Below, piece by piece: positions 11,641 to 24,696 of a DNA stretch of 64,000 bases. Origin of the DNA: Channa striata (lineage: Eukaryota; Chordata; Actinopteri; Anabantiformes; Channidae); contig CM065173.1 of NCBI GenBank assembly GCA_033026295.1, positions 17,732,517 through 17,796,516 of the forward strand. The letters run 5' to 3'. The notes beneath the pieces are model-generated. The model was not told the DNA's origin and made no database searches. It saw only the letters and a program-made list of their open reading frames with translations. Position 1 is the first letter of the stretch. Each line of letters begins with the position of its first letter. Made by a program: the position numbers and the translations under genes.

Positions 11641-14600
11641 TCAGTTACTAAGCAGTAGCTCTGTCGCTGTCTCCACATCCCAGGATTTAGACGACAACGC
11701 CACTATTACTGCATTCTGGGAAGAAAATGAAAATCGGTCAGAAACAGGATTTTAGCAGCACAATGGGGGAGTTGAAAAATTTGGAAATTCGTACTTTTTC
11801 AAAGCCCATGGCACAGAGTTTGTCTATTTTGCGTGTGTACTCTGGACTGGAGACAGGAGCACCAGCATAGACATGAGACCAGAGTCTCGCTGTCTGTTTG
11901 AACATCTCTGGGTTCTGCTTGTACTGTGGAGTGAACAAAAGTAAAACAGTAAGTTTGCAAGACATAGGTTTGGCATTGCACATAAGCATCTAAAGCATCT
12001 CCACAAATTTGTGATTCTATGAATTTTTTTCCCATGTTTTGATGTTCATTCTCAAAAACAAAGTATCGTAAAGCAACATTTGATCAATTCAACTTTAAAG
12101 AACAGATACGTAAAGTGCAAGCAAAAAAACTAAACATTTCCTGATTAATGTACTCTTAGAGTAAATTAAATATCATCAGGCAAAACGGACAAAAACTGTT
12201 TTAAGCTGGTGTAAACATTTGTTGTTCCCTTGAATTACATCATTCATTATAACAGACAGATATGCTGTGAGCTGAAGAGTGGTGAACTCATGGGCTATTC
12301 ACCATTTTACATACAGTGTAACTTGAAAGTTCTTCAGAATTGTTATTGCCAAAAATGTCCTAAAAAAACATCTGCGTGTGGCAAAAATATGTTTAGTAAC
12401 TGGTATAAGCCCATTTTCCAGCAACAGCTAAAAAGAAGAATTTCTGGAAGCTTTTATCAGCCCTGCACTTCAGTTCACAAGACCTTTATGCAGAACAGCT
12501 TTGTGCAAATCCTACACTGCCTGCTTTGGGTCACTTCTACAGCACTTTTACAAGATTACGTTTACTCGACCATCCCAAACATTACATGGCCTTAAAACTG
12601 TAGACAAGCACACATGTTTAGAGAATATTGGCTTCCTCATTCCGCAAAATTGCTATTCAGTCTTCTCTTGGTGGTGAACTTGCCCTTCACAGCAGGAACA
12701 CAGATAGAACATTGATTCCTGAATGTTTACCCTGGGGTTCCTTGAGGCCTCCTGTACTATTACGCCGTGTTCTGTGGACCACTCCGGGAGAGTCAAAATG
12801 GTGTTGAATATGCTCTAATTGTACCCAATCTGCTTCACAGTCAACTGGTTGAGTTCGTAATTAATTTTTTGTAACCCATTTCAGCTGGGTGGCACCAACC
12901 AAATTCCTTCTAAGGTCTTAAAAAGAAATCTTTATTCAAGCAATGAGACAAACCTGTGTTGACAACATCAGACTTACACCTGATTGTCATCCCATTGATT
13001 GAAACATTCCTCTTTAAATCAATTAAGCATTGTAGCGGCTCAAATACTTTTGCCACACACAAATATGCAAGATTTGATTTTTGTGTAATTTTATCTGAAT
13101 GAAGTCTTTTACCCTCATCTTGTTTTATGATGTGAAACATAACATGTTTCTAGTCCTATTTGCAGAAACAGGGAGTCAAAAACATCCAAGCCCCACAGGC
13201 TATACTGCCAATAAAATAATGTTCTGCAACATTTCGAAGCTGCTGAGACAGAGCCAGATGAACTGGTGGAGCAGCAGTCTTTGCAATTTCAGTGCTGCAT
13301 AGGGTTTAGTTTCCATGCTACTTGCATTTCTAAAATATAATGCTGGCGTAGATTTTAAATCATCATCATAAACTATTATCATTGAAACTGTTACATAAAT
13401 AAAACACATTTTGCAGCTTTTTTTAAACTCAACATCTCTGTTTCGAGGGCTACTGTTTAATATTTTTTTATTTTCATTAACTCCATTTAAAAACACAAAA
13501 GCTCTGGAAGACCTGTACAATGCTAAATCTTATTTAACCTCATTCTATTCCTTCATGTATGTTTCACTGGGATGTAGGCTGGTAGGAGACAGATCCATGT
13601 TACTCACTTTAGGATTAGTGGTTGTATGTAGGCGTTAAGTAGAGTAGGATATTCTTTGCAAAACTTCCTACACATGACAGATTTCACTACAGTTTCACAT
13701 TACTGGCACTGCTATAAACTGTTTTACCTGGAATAATTACAATTAATTAACAGAAGAATTATCCATACTTCGATGGCCATGTAAGATATCTATCAACCAT
13801 CATACACAGGTAGAGTAGTTATAACGGTTAAAAATCAGAGCTGCATTCAAGTTCAAATTGGTGGCATCAATTTATTTAATAATGTAATAATTATTACGTG
13901 ATACGCAATTGTCCCACTTTTACATTTATAAAAAGGTACACAGGTGTTTCTAACAATAATATAATAGCTTTAAGAGCTCTTCCATGTTTTAAAAAAACAA
14001 CAGTTTGTCTAAGGTACATTACATTTAGATTCATAATAAATTGTTTGAAATGTAATATTGTAAATATGGTAAAACTAAAAGCTGCATGTGATGATGAAGT
14101 GCAATGTCCTTGATAAGAACCTTGGCAAGCACTAATCTTTGTCAATTTTTCATGCATCTTATCACCCCCCTTTCTAGAAAGAAGACACAAGTTTAAACCC
14201 AAATGGACCAAATCATATTTGATTTACTATAGGGACTTCTCACAGTTGATAATCTAAAACTAAAATATTTAGCTTGAAAAAATAACTTCTAAGATTAATC
14301 CATTAAGAAAAACATTACTTGCTTATTTATCAGCCAATCACTTAATCAGTGAGCCCTCTGTAACATTACAGCAGGATGTCAACAGCCCTTATCAACTAGT
14401 ACTGGTAGAAAAGTATCTTAGTATTTTATATAACTTCACGTTGACATGAAGGTACCTTGAATTTAAACACTATTAAGTGCTTTGGATGAACTACAGATAA
14501 TTACAAACTCAGAAATTCTGCGTAACAAACAGTTGTAGGCATATGATGCAGCTAACTAAACTGACAACAAAAACCATTCAACATATATTGTAGAAAAATC

Positions 14601-16862
14601 TGCAGTATTGTCATATGGAAATATTGTACGATAATAAACAATTGTAAACCAAAACTGAAAAGCTAAAAAAAAAAAAAAAACATGAACACCCACCTGATTG
14701 GCTACCACTGCATCTTGTGGATCATCTGGTTCTGCAGCTGCCAGTAAGGCTTGTAGTGACAACAGGACTGTCCTCAGTGTCATAGCTGCTGCCCTGAAAG
14801 AAAATACAGGGTTCTATTACAGGTAATTTCCCCAAAACTTTATACATGAGCTGAATGTAGGTAGTCATAATATATTTTGTCCTAATGTACCTTTTACATA
14901 TATCACTGCACAAAAAACTGGGATAAAAAGTCAACTAACACTTTATACATCATCACCGTCAGCTTCAAATAAACAAAGTCAGCTGCCCACAATCTCCCAT
15001 TTATAGTTTGTATGAGTTAGCGAGTCTGTTTGCTAACCACTAACTACTACGAAGACAAACAAATGACAAATGTACATACAACTTTTCAATTTTACCATAA
15101 TACATATTAAAGTTCTGCAAGTTCTGGATGAATCTCAGACAGCAGCTCACACATTCCAGCCCCCTCTCCTATTACCAGCTATTCCTGCCCAGTATTTCAT
15201 TGTATCAAGGTAAATAATGAGTGATTCCTATATTGTTCATTCTCCCCAAACTTCACCAAGTGATTGTCGTGTATTTCTTATTTTATTTCTTCTACTTGGG
15301 ATTTCTTGGGCTCTATGTTAGCAGTGTACCACTAAAAGAGAAAAACATAAGAGCTGTTCAGCTAATATGCACATTTCACTTATTATAATCCACATCAACA
15401 TCACAATCTTAAACAATGCTGAGTTTCCTCAGATCATGCAGGCCTAGTACATGTTGAGTTATCTGCATAGTTAAAAGTTACAGGCAGGTGGATTGTGTTA
15501 TTTAAATGTTATATGCATTAAAAGTCATAGAGGGTATGGCTTTGGTCAGGGACTGTCAGGAATTCCAGCGCACACTCACCACTGGTCTTTGAGAATATCC
15601 AGACATATTGCACCTGTGACTGAACTGATGTTGGGATGCCAGATCTTTGTGATAAACCGCACCTGAGAGATCAAAAGGACAAGGGGAAAATAATTGACTA
15701 AGAATTAGCACGACAAGGGACCGTTTCTGAGGACCCCAAAGAGAGACAGTTTTCAGCAACAATAACAGCTATGAACCCCTACCTTGGGTGGATTGAATGG
15801 ATACGTTTCTGGAATTTTAATTTCTAGTTGATATCTACCACCTGGAGGAAATAAGAGGGATCATAAGTATCCAAGACTTTCAAAAGGGGTTTTTTTCCAA
15901 ACACACAATAAACGGGCAACTGCTATAGTAGTACAAAATGTTTTTAGCTTAAATTATGAATTTAAAAAAAAACATCTTAACAGTTAGTTTGTTAACCTAA
16001 AGCTGTTGTTAGTAACGCCCAGCATCACGCAACAGAAGTGCAACCACGCACAAGTTAGCAGAGTTGAAACGAGCCCCTCACCTTCGTACGGTGTGTCAGG
16101 CGGCCCTGCTATCTCTCCTTTAAGTTCTGTGAAGTTCTCATCCACCAGATCCACCTTTATCTGGTTTTTGCTCGTCTGAAAGGGTTAAAAGGCAAAAAAA
16201 AAACAAGCATTTTACTTGGCAGACAAGCAGACTGCAAAGTGTTAACGTTAGGCTAGCTTGAAGTGTGACTTCCAAGCTCGAACCTGCCTGGGGAGCAGAA
16301 GTTGACACCCCCCTGCAGCATTAGCTAAAGTTCACCTCAACTTGTTGCACAAATATGACGGATCTATTCATATAATAAACCCGCTGATGTAAGTAGAAAT
16401 GAGTCCGCGCCTGACGACAGTAGACGTTGAATTCTACACCGAGCCACATCCAACTCTCTCCGCTAGTGCTAACGCGGCTAGCTTAATGACTACAGACACC
16501 ATAGCGCGTTAGCAATACATGTTACCTCTATAAAAGTTGAGGCTTAATTATTCCGAGTTCTGTTAAATTTCCGGCGGCATTCACTTCTTTACTTTTACCT
16601 TCCTGACGCGTATTAACAGCTAACGCCGGATACGCTGCCGTTGCACTTAGCTAAGGCTAATGCTAAGGCTAGCAGCTCGGTAACTAGCAAACTGACAGCT
16701 GAGCCAGCGACGCATCGCTCTCATTTAGCCTGGCGGTCGTGAAACGCGAAAACACCAAACGTAGCTTCAAACGGGAGAAAAAAAAACGAGGCAACTCACC
16801 TCTTCACTTTTTAGCACTTCCTTGAATTCCCGTTTTATCCTCTGCACTGCAATGTTGGCCAT
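11641..16862 (-). CDS. UBE2K: Ubiquitin-conjugating enzyme E2 K (E2-25K)
   Basis: Coding exons (minus strand): 16862-16800, 16175-16082, 15841-15783, 15662-15580, 14793-14694, 11923-11795, 11715-11641. They sum to 603 bp, exactly 200 aa plus stop, the same length as human UBE2K. It takes ubiquitin from E1 and builds Lys48-linked chains, in cytosol and nucleus. The UBC fold occupies about residues 1-155, with the active-site Cys92 in GAICLDILKDQW. The C-terminal UBA domain holds CAMGF and ends ATELLLSN. The chosen start gives MANIAVQRIKREFK, as in human. An in-frame ATG 96 bases upstream would add 32 residues, but its translation is not like the family. Introns are canonical; the fifth is 2.77 kb. 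Confidence 0.97.
11924..14693. other. UBE2K intron 5
   Basis: A 2.77-kb AT-rich intron separating the UBC core exons from the exon that leads into the UBA domain. It has an A-rich run at about 14666-14681 near the donor side. I see no gene, RNA or recognisable transposon in it. Confidence 0.65.
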
Positions 16863-17165
16863 GGTTCCCCCGTGTTCCTGTCCGGTTGGGGCCTCGCCGC
16901 CGTCCGACCTGACTAACGTTAACCTGACTAGCTTGTCGTGCCCGGAGCGGCCGTGCACTTTGTGGATCCCACCTCGACGGCAGCGGCTGTAACGTCGTCC
17001 AGCCCGAGCGGCTTCGGTCCTGCTTATCAGCAGACGTCCGGATGCGTTGACTCGTCTCAGCGTGCAGCTGTCATCTCAGAGGAGTAACGACACAACGGCG
17101 GCTGCTGCTGCTGCTGAAAACATTTTAATAGCAAACTGCATGCAGGCTGCAGGAGACGGCGTCAT
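16863..17165 (-). promoter_or_regulatory. UBE2K promoter / 5'UTR, CpG-rich
   Basis: The sequence upstream of the UBE2K ATG is much richer in CpG than its surroundings, as expected of a housekeeping promoter. It includes a short (GCT)n tract at 17098-17115, which reads as CAG repeats on the sense strand. No TATA box is evident. Confidence 0.55.
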
Positions 17166-18107
17166 GTGACCTGTGTTGCATCCTGAACACTACCTGCCAT
17201 TGGCTGATCTGCTCATGAGAAAACGTTTATTATAATCTTTTATTGTTTTGTTTTTTTTACATATTATTTGGAACAGAAACTGTCCTAATGACCATATACA
17301 TAATCATAAGTCTCCCTTTCACATCTCACACACTTCAAACCCCTACAAACCCCAGAGCCTTGAACTCCAAAGACTTTTCCATAATACAGTGGACCAGTAG
17401 TTGGCAAAATGATGCAAACTGTCATATGCACCTTGCTATACAACTAAAATGTGTCTTAGTTTAAATTGCATAATGAAGTTTATATGATTCTCATTCACTT
17501 CTGATTTCTACATCACCACATAGTACTGTGCAACTGAACTGTCTAACTTGCAACTAACTTATAAGTTTTGAGGCCTTTTGTCATGCCTGTGCTGCTTCAC
17601 ACACACAAAATGTATATTTAAGAATTAAAGTGGTGCAAAAGCCATAAAACATGCTACTCTACTGAAGTGAAAAAGTTATATGGTCAGATGAGTCATTCTT
17701 GAGAAGTGAGCAAATACATTTGTGGTTTACACCCAAAATGTATTTATATACAATTCACAACAAAGTCACCTCAAGGCACCTATTATATTAATGTCAATGC
17801 TATACAAATATTGTATGGAAATCTAATAAATCCCCCCCTCACGAAAGCCCTAGGCAACAGTGGAAAGGAAAATCTCTCTTTAACAGAAGAAACCTCCAGC
17901 AGAACCAGACGTATGCTGGGCAGCCATCAGAGGGGTGAGTGGAAGCTGGAGAGAGAAAATGAAAGAGCAAACGGAAGCAACAACAGAATACTGGGCAGGT
18001 TGGTGGGAGCAGTAGCTGCGCACTGCAAGTGTACACCTGCAGAAAGTGAGGGAGAGAGGGAGACAAAGAGGTAGAGGCACCATTTAAATGCCATGATGCG
18101 GTGGTAT
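17166..18107. other. Intergenic DNA between UBE2K and KLB, no gene seen
   Basis: AT-rich sequence upstream of UBE2K. A short open stretch around 17.8-18.1 kb is rich in purines and shows no recognisable domain. Confidence 0.5.
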
Positions 18108-18433
18108 ACACTACCAGTCAAATATTTTATAACACCCCAAGTTTTTTTTTTGTATTATATAGTGTATGTCTCATTGTCCACTGAAATGAAAGAATAGAAC
18201 AAACTTGTAGGTTGTTTTCATTCGTTTGTCGAGTTCATCCTAAAGAGGTTGGGGTTCAAGTCAAGAGACTTTACCGGCCACTCAGTGTTTTCAAGCTTAC
18301 CATCTTTTTCCCTTATCCTAAGGTCATTCTGGCACTGCTTGGAATTCTCTTGCTGTAGGATGAACCCCTGACCAACTGTCTACAGGGCGCTGCAGAATTG
18401 AGGCGTTCTAAAACTTTTGATGCGCAGTGTATA
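18108..18433. mobile_element. Tc1-like non-autonomous element
   Basis: The left end (CACTACCAGTCAAATATTTT) and right end (TCTAAAACTTTTGATGCG then CAGTGTA) form diverged inverted termini of the kind seen in fish Tc1-like elements. Inside, GGTTGGGGTTCAAGTCAAGAG is like the antisense of Tc1 transposase DNA. The element is about 325 bp and has lost coding capacity. Confidence 0.6.
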
Positions 18434-18786
18434 TTGCATTGGGAGTGAAGGCAAGGGAGGAGCTCATTGCACTCAGGGGTCCAGCAGCAGTCAAACCCAG
18501 AGCAGCATAACTAAGAGTTGGTTTAGAGTGGCGGAACCAGCTCCAAGTGTAAGTTTTATTGATAAGGAAGGTTTTAAGCAAGTCGAGGGTGCTTTGTTAT
18601 TCTGTTATTCTGTGATGACCTTCCAGGATGATAAAGGATAAAAAGGTCAGTGATGTGAAGAATATTTTGTGGCCATCTCAGCCACCAAAACTACACCCCA
18701 TATCAGCCAGCTCTCACCATCAAAATCATCACAACACCAAACGAGGGAAATCTGGTGGTCCATCTCTCTGCTGCTGCAGGAATTTC

Positions 18787-18806
18787 ACACACACACACAC
18801 ACACAC
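18787..18806. repeat. (AC)n microsatellite
   Basis: Ten AC units downstream of the KLB stop codon. Confidence 0.9.
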
Positions 18807-18875
18807 CATGCAGTTGGATGTCCCTGGATGATCTCAGTTAAACCAGTGTCGATCTGCCATATACACTTTATTTAA

Positions 18876-19685
18876 ATCAAACATAGAAAGCACGTGGTAC
18901 ATATTTTAAAGATAGACCATAAGAAAATTAAAGGAAAGCAAAAACACAGTAAAAATAAATAAATAAAAAGTCAGTGAATTCATCACCCAGACGTATAACT
19001 GTACTAATGTGGCAAACCTATACTGTACTGCTCACTAAGCAACAAGCACAGTAATTTCTGAAATACAAGGTTGTCTTGACTTCTAATGTCATGTTGCTTC
19101 AGCTCTAAATTCACACAAAATATATGGTAAATCATATGTCAGTGTGATAGTGTTTTCTATCCGAATGCAAACAGTGACACTAGGTGGCATCATTGTACCA
19201 TGAAGATTCCTACATACATATTGTCTGCGGCACATTGAACATTAATTACTTGTTAGAAATAAGTAGCCACCACTTTTTTTTACCTTTCTTACAAGAATGA
19301 TGAAATGCACAGTTGAGGCAGAGCTTAACTTACCGTGCAATGTATAAAACATAATAAAGTCACATTTTACTTATATAATCACATTTGTAACTGTGATTTA
19401 AACATAGAATTGACATATTTTTTTACACAATGAAGGTGACATGTAAGGCCAGAAATTAGGCAAAGCTCCTCCTATATAGTAAACCAAAGAACTCATATAA
19501 TCATTATCAGTAAATCCCTTACCCCTTTAAGGTAATTTACCTACAAAAACATTCTAAAAAATGACTTTACCAATTTCCTTTTATCTAAATAACCCGTTGT
19601 AATAATGGAGATCTTACTCCTGGGAATCATTTGTATTGTTGGTAAACTAATAATACATTTGTCAACATCCTCTACAGTTAGCACT
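18876..19685. other. KLB downstream region, includes a CTCF-like motif
   Basis: Non-coding AT-rich DNA immediately 3' of KLB, likely containing its 3'UTR. At 19177-19189 the sequence ACACTAGGTGGCA differs by one base from the core CTCF consensus CCACTAGGTGGCA. Binding is not shown by sequence alone. Confidence 0.4.
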
Positions 19686-22600
19686 TCACAACAGGTGGAC
19701 TCTTTCCCTTTTTCTCCTTCTCCTCCTATCTCTGCTTCTTGTTTGGTTTCTCTTGGTAATGATGACGAAGCAGACAAGAGCTGCCAATATAACAGCTGTT
19801 ATCAGGAGGCAGCCTCCAAAGACCAGCATGGCTTTGTTCCTGAACATCCATGCACACACAGAGCAAGGTTCGAGCAAGCCAGTGACCCTGCAGGTCTGCG
19901 TGCTGTGACCATCAGGGAAACCACTGTGACTGATGATTTCTCTATACACAGCAACAGAAGCTTTGGATTTGGATTGGTGGTGGGTTGAGGTGAAAAGGCC
20001 AAACTGGGGAAGGTGTCGATCTTGGAGCTTCCACACGTAGAAGCCCTGGAGGTTGACTCCATCTAGTTTATAAGCTGGAGACAAATACAGTAATGAAACA
20101 AAATGAGATAAGAATCTTCTCCTCCTTAAGTAACATGCATATCCTAGATATAATATGCTAAAAAAAAGTTGCCAATAGACGCCTGATCATTCATCTATGA
20201 GAGACAGCTATGCATGTGCAAATACAGGTAATCTAAGGGCAAAGTATGAACATGCACAGACAAACACAATTGCTGTGTTTTTCTCTCCCCTCCTCTGACT
20301 TTTTATGATCTTTGTGGTTTTTTATTTGGTCTGAGTTTTATACCAGGAAGCAATTTAGTCATAAAACCTGTATTGCATGTGAAGTTGTACCTATGGAGCT
20401 ATGAACATTCTTAATACTGAAAAGCTCTACTTGGTTTATAATGAGAATATATTATTACACAACAAATTCTGGATCAAAGATGAATACTACAGACTGAAAG
20501 ACTAATTTAAATAAAATCTCTGAAATATTCCCTCACCTTTAAGAGCCTCCTGCAGATAAGTCTTTAAATAGTGTTGTCTGATTTTGTCATCAACAGGAGC
20601 CTGATCATCAATCCCACTGGCTGTGACAATGATTGGCAGGTCCCTTCCATATCTCTGGCTCACCCAGTTGAGGATATTACGCAAGCCCCGTGGAACAAGA
20701 GCTTGCCCCAGGCTGGAGGAAGGCCACGTGGGATCAGAAAGGATCAAAAAGCCATAATCTGAAGTTTTCTGTCCAATGTTGGCCTGCTTGTTGGGATATG
20801 GTGACACCAAACGGGTGGTAAAATGGTTCAGTGCAATAAAACTCAAAGCCCCCCTCAACTCCTCTTTCTCTGTCTCAGTAAATGTAGGAAGAGGCGATTC
20901 GGAGAAGCCAGTTACTTTAGCCCTTTCCTCAAAGTATAATTTAATTTCTTGTGGGTAGCCCCCCATGCTGTGCTTCTCTTCATTGGTCGCAGCAATGGGT
21001 GTAAGAAACGACCAAGTTCAAACAACAGGAATCTCTCCGCTGCCACAGTGTGAGAGTCTACAAAGGGATTTGCAGGCTCGGCCCAGTCAGCATGTAGTGC
21101 AAGTGATACCAGCCCTCTCTGTTGACTAGCATGTTCCCGCTCATATAACCGAAAAGCTTTTGCATGAGCCAGAAGAAGGTTGTGAGCTGCCTGATGCTTC
21201 TCTTCCCCATTGGAATAAATGTCTACCAGTCTGTTTGGCTCATTAATGGTGATCCAGTATCGAACACAGGACGCCAGCTCTTGGTAGCACAGTGCTGCAT
21301 ATTTCTGAAAAGCCTCCACTGTGCTGTAGTTTAGCCAACCTCCAGTGGCATTCAGTGGCCCAGGCAAGCCTAGATTTGGATCTTTGTGTGTTGGGTGGTA
21401 AAGAATAACGACGGCCTCTAAGTCCAGTTTCTTGAGCTCGGTCAGGACACAGCGGTAGTACCTTTTGGAAGCAATGACAATGTGAAAGAGTATAGAATAC
21501 AGAAGTTATTAAGTGTGGGCAGAAATTAGGGTAACTAAAATCTCAATAGTCCATGTTTGTGTGTTTGCGTTTCTACCTCAGAGCTTCAGTGTTCACATTA
21601 GAGGGGTCTCCCTGAGGTAAAATCAGAGACCAGTTTAGTGCAAAGCGATAGTGAGATGCCCCAGTGGATGCAAACAGCCGAAGATGATCATGGATGGCCA
21701 GATAGTCAGTGCACTGGGCTTGTCTGGTGTGGAGCTTCACCCCTGGGACTGGGAGCAGTGATCCGTCTCCTGTCAGGTTCCAGCTGTACAGGTGGGGGTC
21801 CGTGAATTGTGGTGAAAAGGGGAACAGCTTGACCTGCCAAAGAAAGGTAGAGAAAATTAGTGTCTGCTTATGTAGCTTTATTTTCAAATGGTACAAATAG
21901 TAAGATAATGTAATGCTTCATTGAATCGTGTCTTCTCTGGTTCACTGCTATTCTTACCTGTAAAGTGGAGTCAGCAATGCCCCAGTGAAAATCACAGGGG
22001 AAACGGCCTGTGATCTCACTGGAGGTTTCATCACTAGGGAAACCATTGCTATTTACAACATGTCTGTAGTACTGAGCAGAGGTCTTTGGGGTCCTGGTTC
22101 TGTTCAGGTTGCTGAAGTCGATGTAGAAAAGGCCTCGTCTAATACTATAGCCATAATTCCACTCAAATCCATCCACCAATGACCAGGCAAGGTAGCCAAA
22201 CACCTGCACACCATCAAGCTTGATAGCTGGAAAAGGAATCACACGGTTAATAGACTAGAAGGAGTTTGTATATTGCATATGTTTCATGATGATTTAATAA
22301 CATATCTAGTTCTCAACCCACCTTGCAGAGCCTGGTTGATAAAAAACTTCATCAGATAGATTGCCACCGTGTCTTCCCTTCCAACACTGGCTTCGGAGAA
22401 CCAGCCTCCCTCAGCCACTAGCACCCTCAGGTTCCCATACTCCAGCTTTATCCAGCCTAGAATGCGTCTCAGGTCTGGGGTCACAGTCTGCCCATACTGG
22501 ACAAGGTTCCAGCCCAGACGGAGGTTGTTGGGCCCAAAGGACAGAGCAAAAAAGTCGGCTGTTTTTTGCACCCAGAGCTTCTCCTCCGGGGTGAAAGTGG

Positions 22601-24696
22601 GCAGAAGTGTCCCATGCTTGGCCGATAAAGAGGCTGGGTAGTCCCCGTCCCCAAAGATTGGATTGGCAAACCAGCCAAGAACAGCCTCCATTGACTGCTG
22701 ACAAAGCTCAACGTTGGCCGGAGTGGCCTGTCCTCTCTGAGGCTCAACCCAGTGGGATCCCAAAGCAATTGATATTTTACCCCTCTGAGTTGGTCGGAAG
22801 TGAGTGTTGTAGGTATGCCAAGCTTTGGCATGTGCCTAGAAATCATAAACATTTTAAATATGCACTGTCCTTTAGTTTATAATATAACAATAGAGAAAAT
22901 AAATGTAAATATTAAACATAATGACAGTTGAAAGTAACAGGTGAACTTTCAGTTTCAGTCATGGTAGTGAGCATGCTGGCTCAGTTTCAAACTGACATGT
23001 TTTACACATGGGTGGATGCCTGGTAAAGTTATTTTTTGTTTTTATTTATTCTACTAGCTGCAAAGTAAAAACTGTTTATTGTGAAAAGACCTAGCATGCT
23101 TTTTAAATGCTGCAGACTTTAGTGCATATTTCTGTACCAAAACTGCAAAACCATCAGAATTCTTTTAATTTAATAAAAACAAAATACACTTACAAATCCA
23201 GCAATAAAACAGAAAATGATTTAATGGATTTTATTTAAGTGTTGTAAATGACGTCTTCCTTTGGAGTTGGTTAAACTTAAACTAAAAACTAAAAGTTCTT
23301 GAGATTCCATGCTAATCAATAGATAAATATAATATATATATTTTTTCAGACATAATAGTTTAAGTATTTAAACAAATCTATTAGGCACCAGAGAATTATT
23401 ATTTGCTCATGCTGCTTGACAATAACATACCATCTGTGCTTGACTCTCAACATAAACCTAGGAGTTTAGTAATTAAGCATATCTTCATAACTTCCTTTCA
23501 CAGTTTCTCTCCAGCACAAAAATGCTGATGTGGTGGACTTTGAACTCAGGCTTTCTAGAATCCTGTTTACTGATTGCAAACCTTTCAAAATAAAATATGA
23601 TCAGTTCATTTTGTGATGTGTTAAAAATAACCATTAACGCACTAAGCTCAACCAATTATATGTTAGAATGCAATGAATCAAACTTCATTGTCTTTATTTA
23701 TAAAATAAATCTGACCACTGTGCTTGCCTCAACGTCTTGAGGCCTCAAAAATATTTCAAGGGTGCAAGATTTTTACTAGTCATCATAAACTGATAAAGCT
23801 GGATGAGTTCAAAGTTTACAGTCTATATCATTCATCATTTTACATGAACATGTTTACAGCCAACTCAGATACAGAAGTACAGACTATATTCATTTACAGT
23901 CTCATCCCACTGGCAGTATCAGACTTACCCTGATCATGTTGTGGGCCACAATGAGAGAGTCAGAGGCACCCCCCTTCACTCCAGGAGCATGCAGACCTGT
24001 CCTGTACCCATGTACAGCCACCAGGTATGGGTTATGCATCGTGAGCCAGTACCTGACCCGACTTCCAAATGCATGGAAACAAAAAGCGGCATAGTCATCA
24101 AACAGTTTCACCATCGTGTCATTTCTCCAGCCCCCATATCGCTCCTGCAGGACCTCTGGCAGGTCCCAGTGATGAAGAGTGATAATGGGCTCAATTTTCT
24201 TTTCCAGAAGCCTCTCTATGATGCCCCTATAATGCTCCACAGCAGCAGTATTGGGCTGACTCCTTGCATTCCCATCAGGGAAAAGCCGAGGCCAGGAGAG
24301 AGAGAAGGAGTATGATCCTACACCTAAGTAATCCAGTGCCTCAACATCTTCTTCCCAGCGATTGTAGCTGTCACTAGCCACAGTGGCAGTCCCTGTTGCC
24401 AAATTATCGGCAACGCGCATGAAATGGTCCCAGATGGAGGCTGCCTTACCCTCCTGATCCCAGGCACCCTCTGTCTGGAAGGCAGATGTCCCTGAACCCC
24501 AGAGGAATCCTGAAGGGAAAGTGTCATGGAGAAAGGACTGGCCTTTGACAACAGGGTCCAACTTGGGCTGTTGCCAAATCTTCTTCCCTTCTGCAGCAGA
24601 ACAGGCGGCCTTGTTCCAACCACACACCAACCAAAGGAGCAAGAGTAAGAGGCAATGGCCTGCTGGATGAAACGGATGGTTCAGCATACTGAACAA
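19686..24696 (-). CDS. KLB: Beta-klotho, FGF co-receptor (one 1-bp frameshift in this sequence)
   Basis: Coding exons (minus strand): 24696-23929, 22835-22322, 22226-21958, 21833-21577, 21461-20537, 20074-19686, about 1040 aa against 1044 in human. KLB is a single-pass membrane protein that binds endocrine FGF19/FGF21 together with FGFR1c or FGFR4. Visible are an N-terminal signal peptide (LLLLLLWLV), two glycosidase-1-like domains (KL1 from about residue 55, KL2 from about 518), a TM helix at about 994-1016 and a short basic tail ending VHLL. The glycosidase sites are degenerate, as in the family: KL1 has Asn222 in TMHNPY in place of the acid/base Glu but keeps Glu398 (LVAEGG); KL2 keeps TINEP but has TASGIDD at the nucleophile position. 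At 20984-20991 the frame shifts by one base between HPLLR and TNEEKHSMGG; everything else is intact. Confidence 0.93.
22836..23928. other. KLB intron 1
   Basis: A 1.1-kb AT-rich intron with canonical GTAAGT donor and CTAG acceptor on the minus strand. No repeat family or gene was recognised. Confidence 0.7.

Noticed and set aside
17706..18121. Open frames of 60-122 codons on both strands downstream of KLB
   Set aside because: Low-complexity purine-rich DNA, partly next to a transposon; no splice or domain support.
22361..22882. Several open frames on both strands overlapping KLB exon 2
   Set aside because: They are shadows of the GC-rich KLB exon, whose frame is fixed by homology and splice phase.
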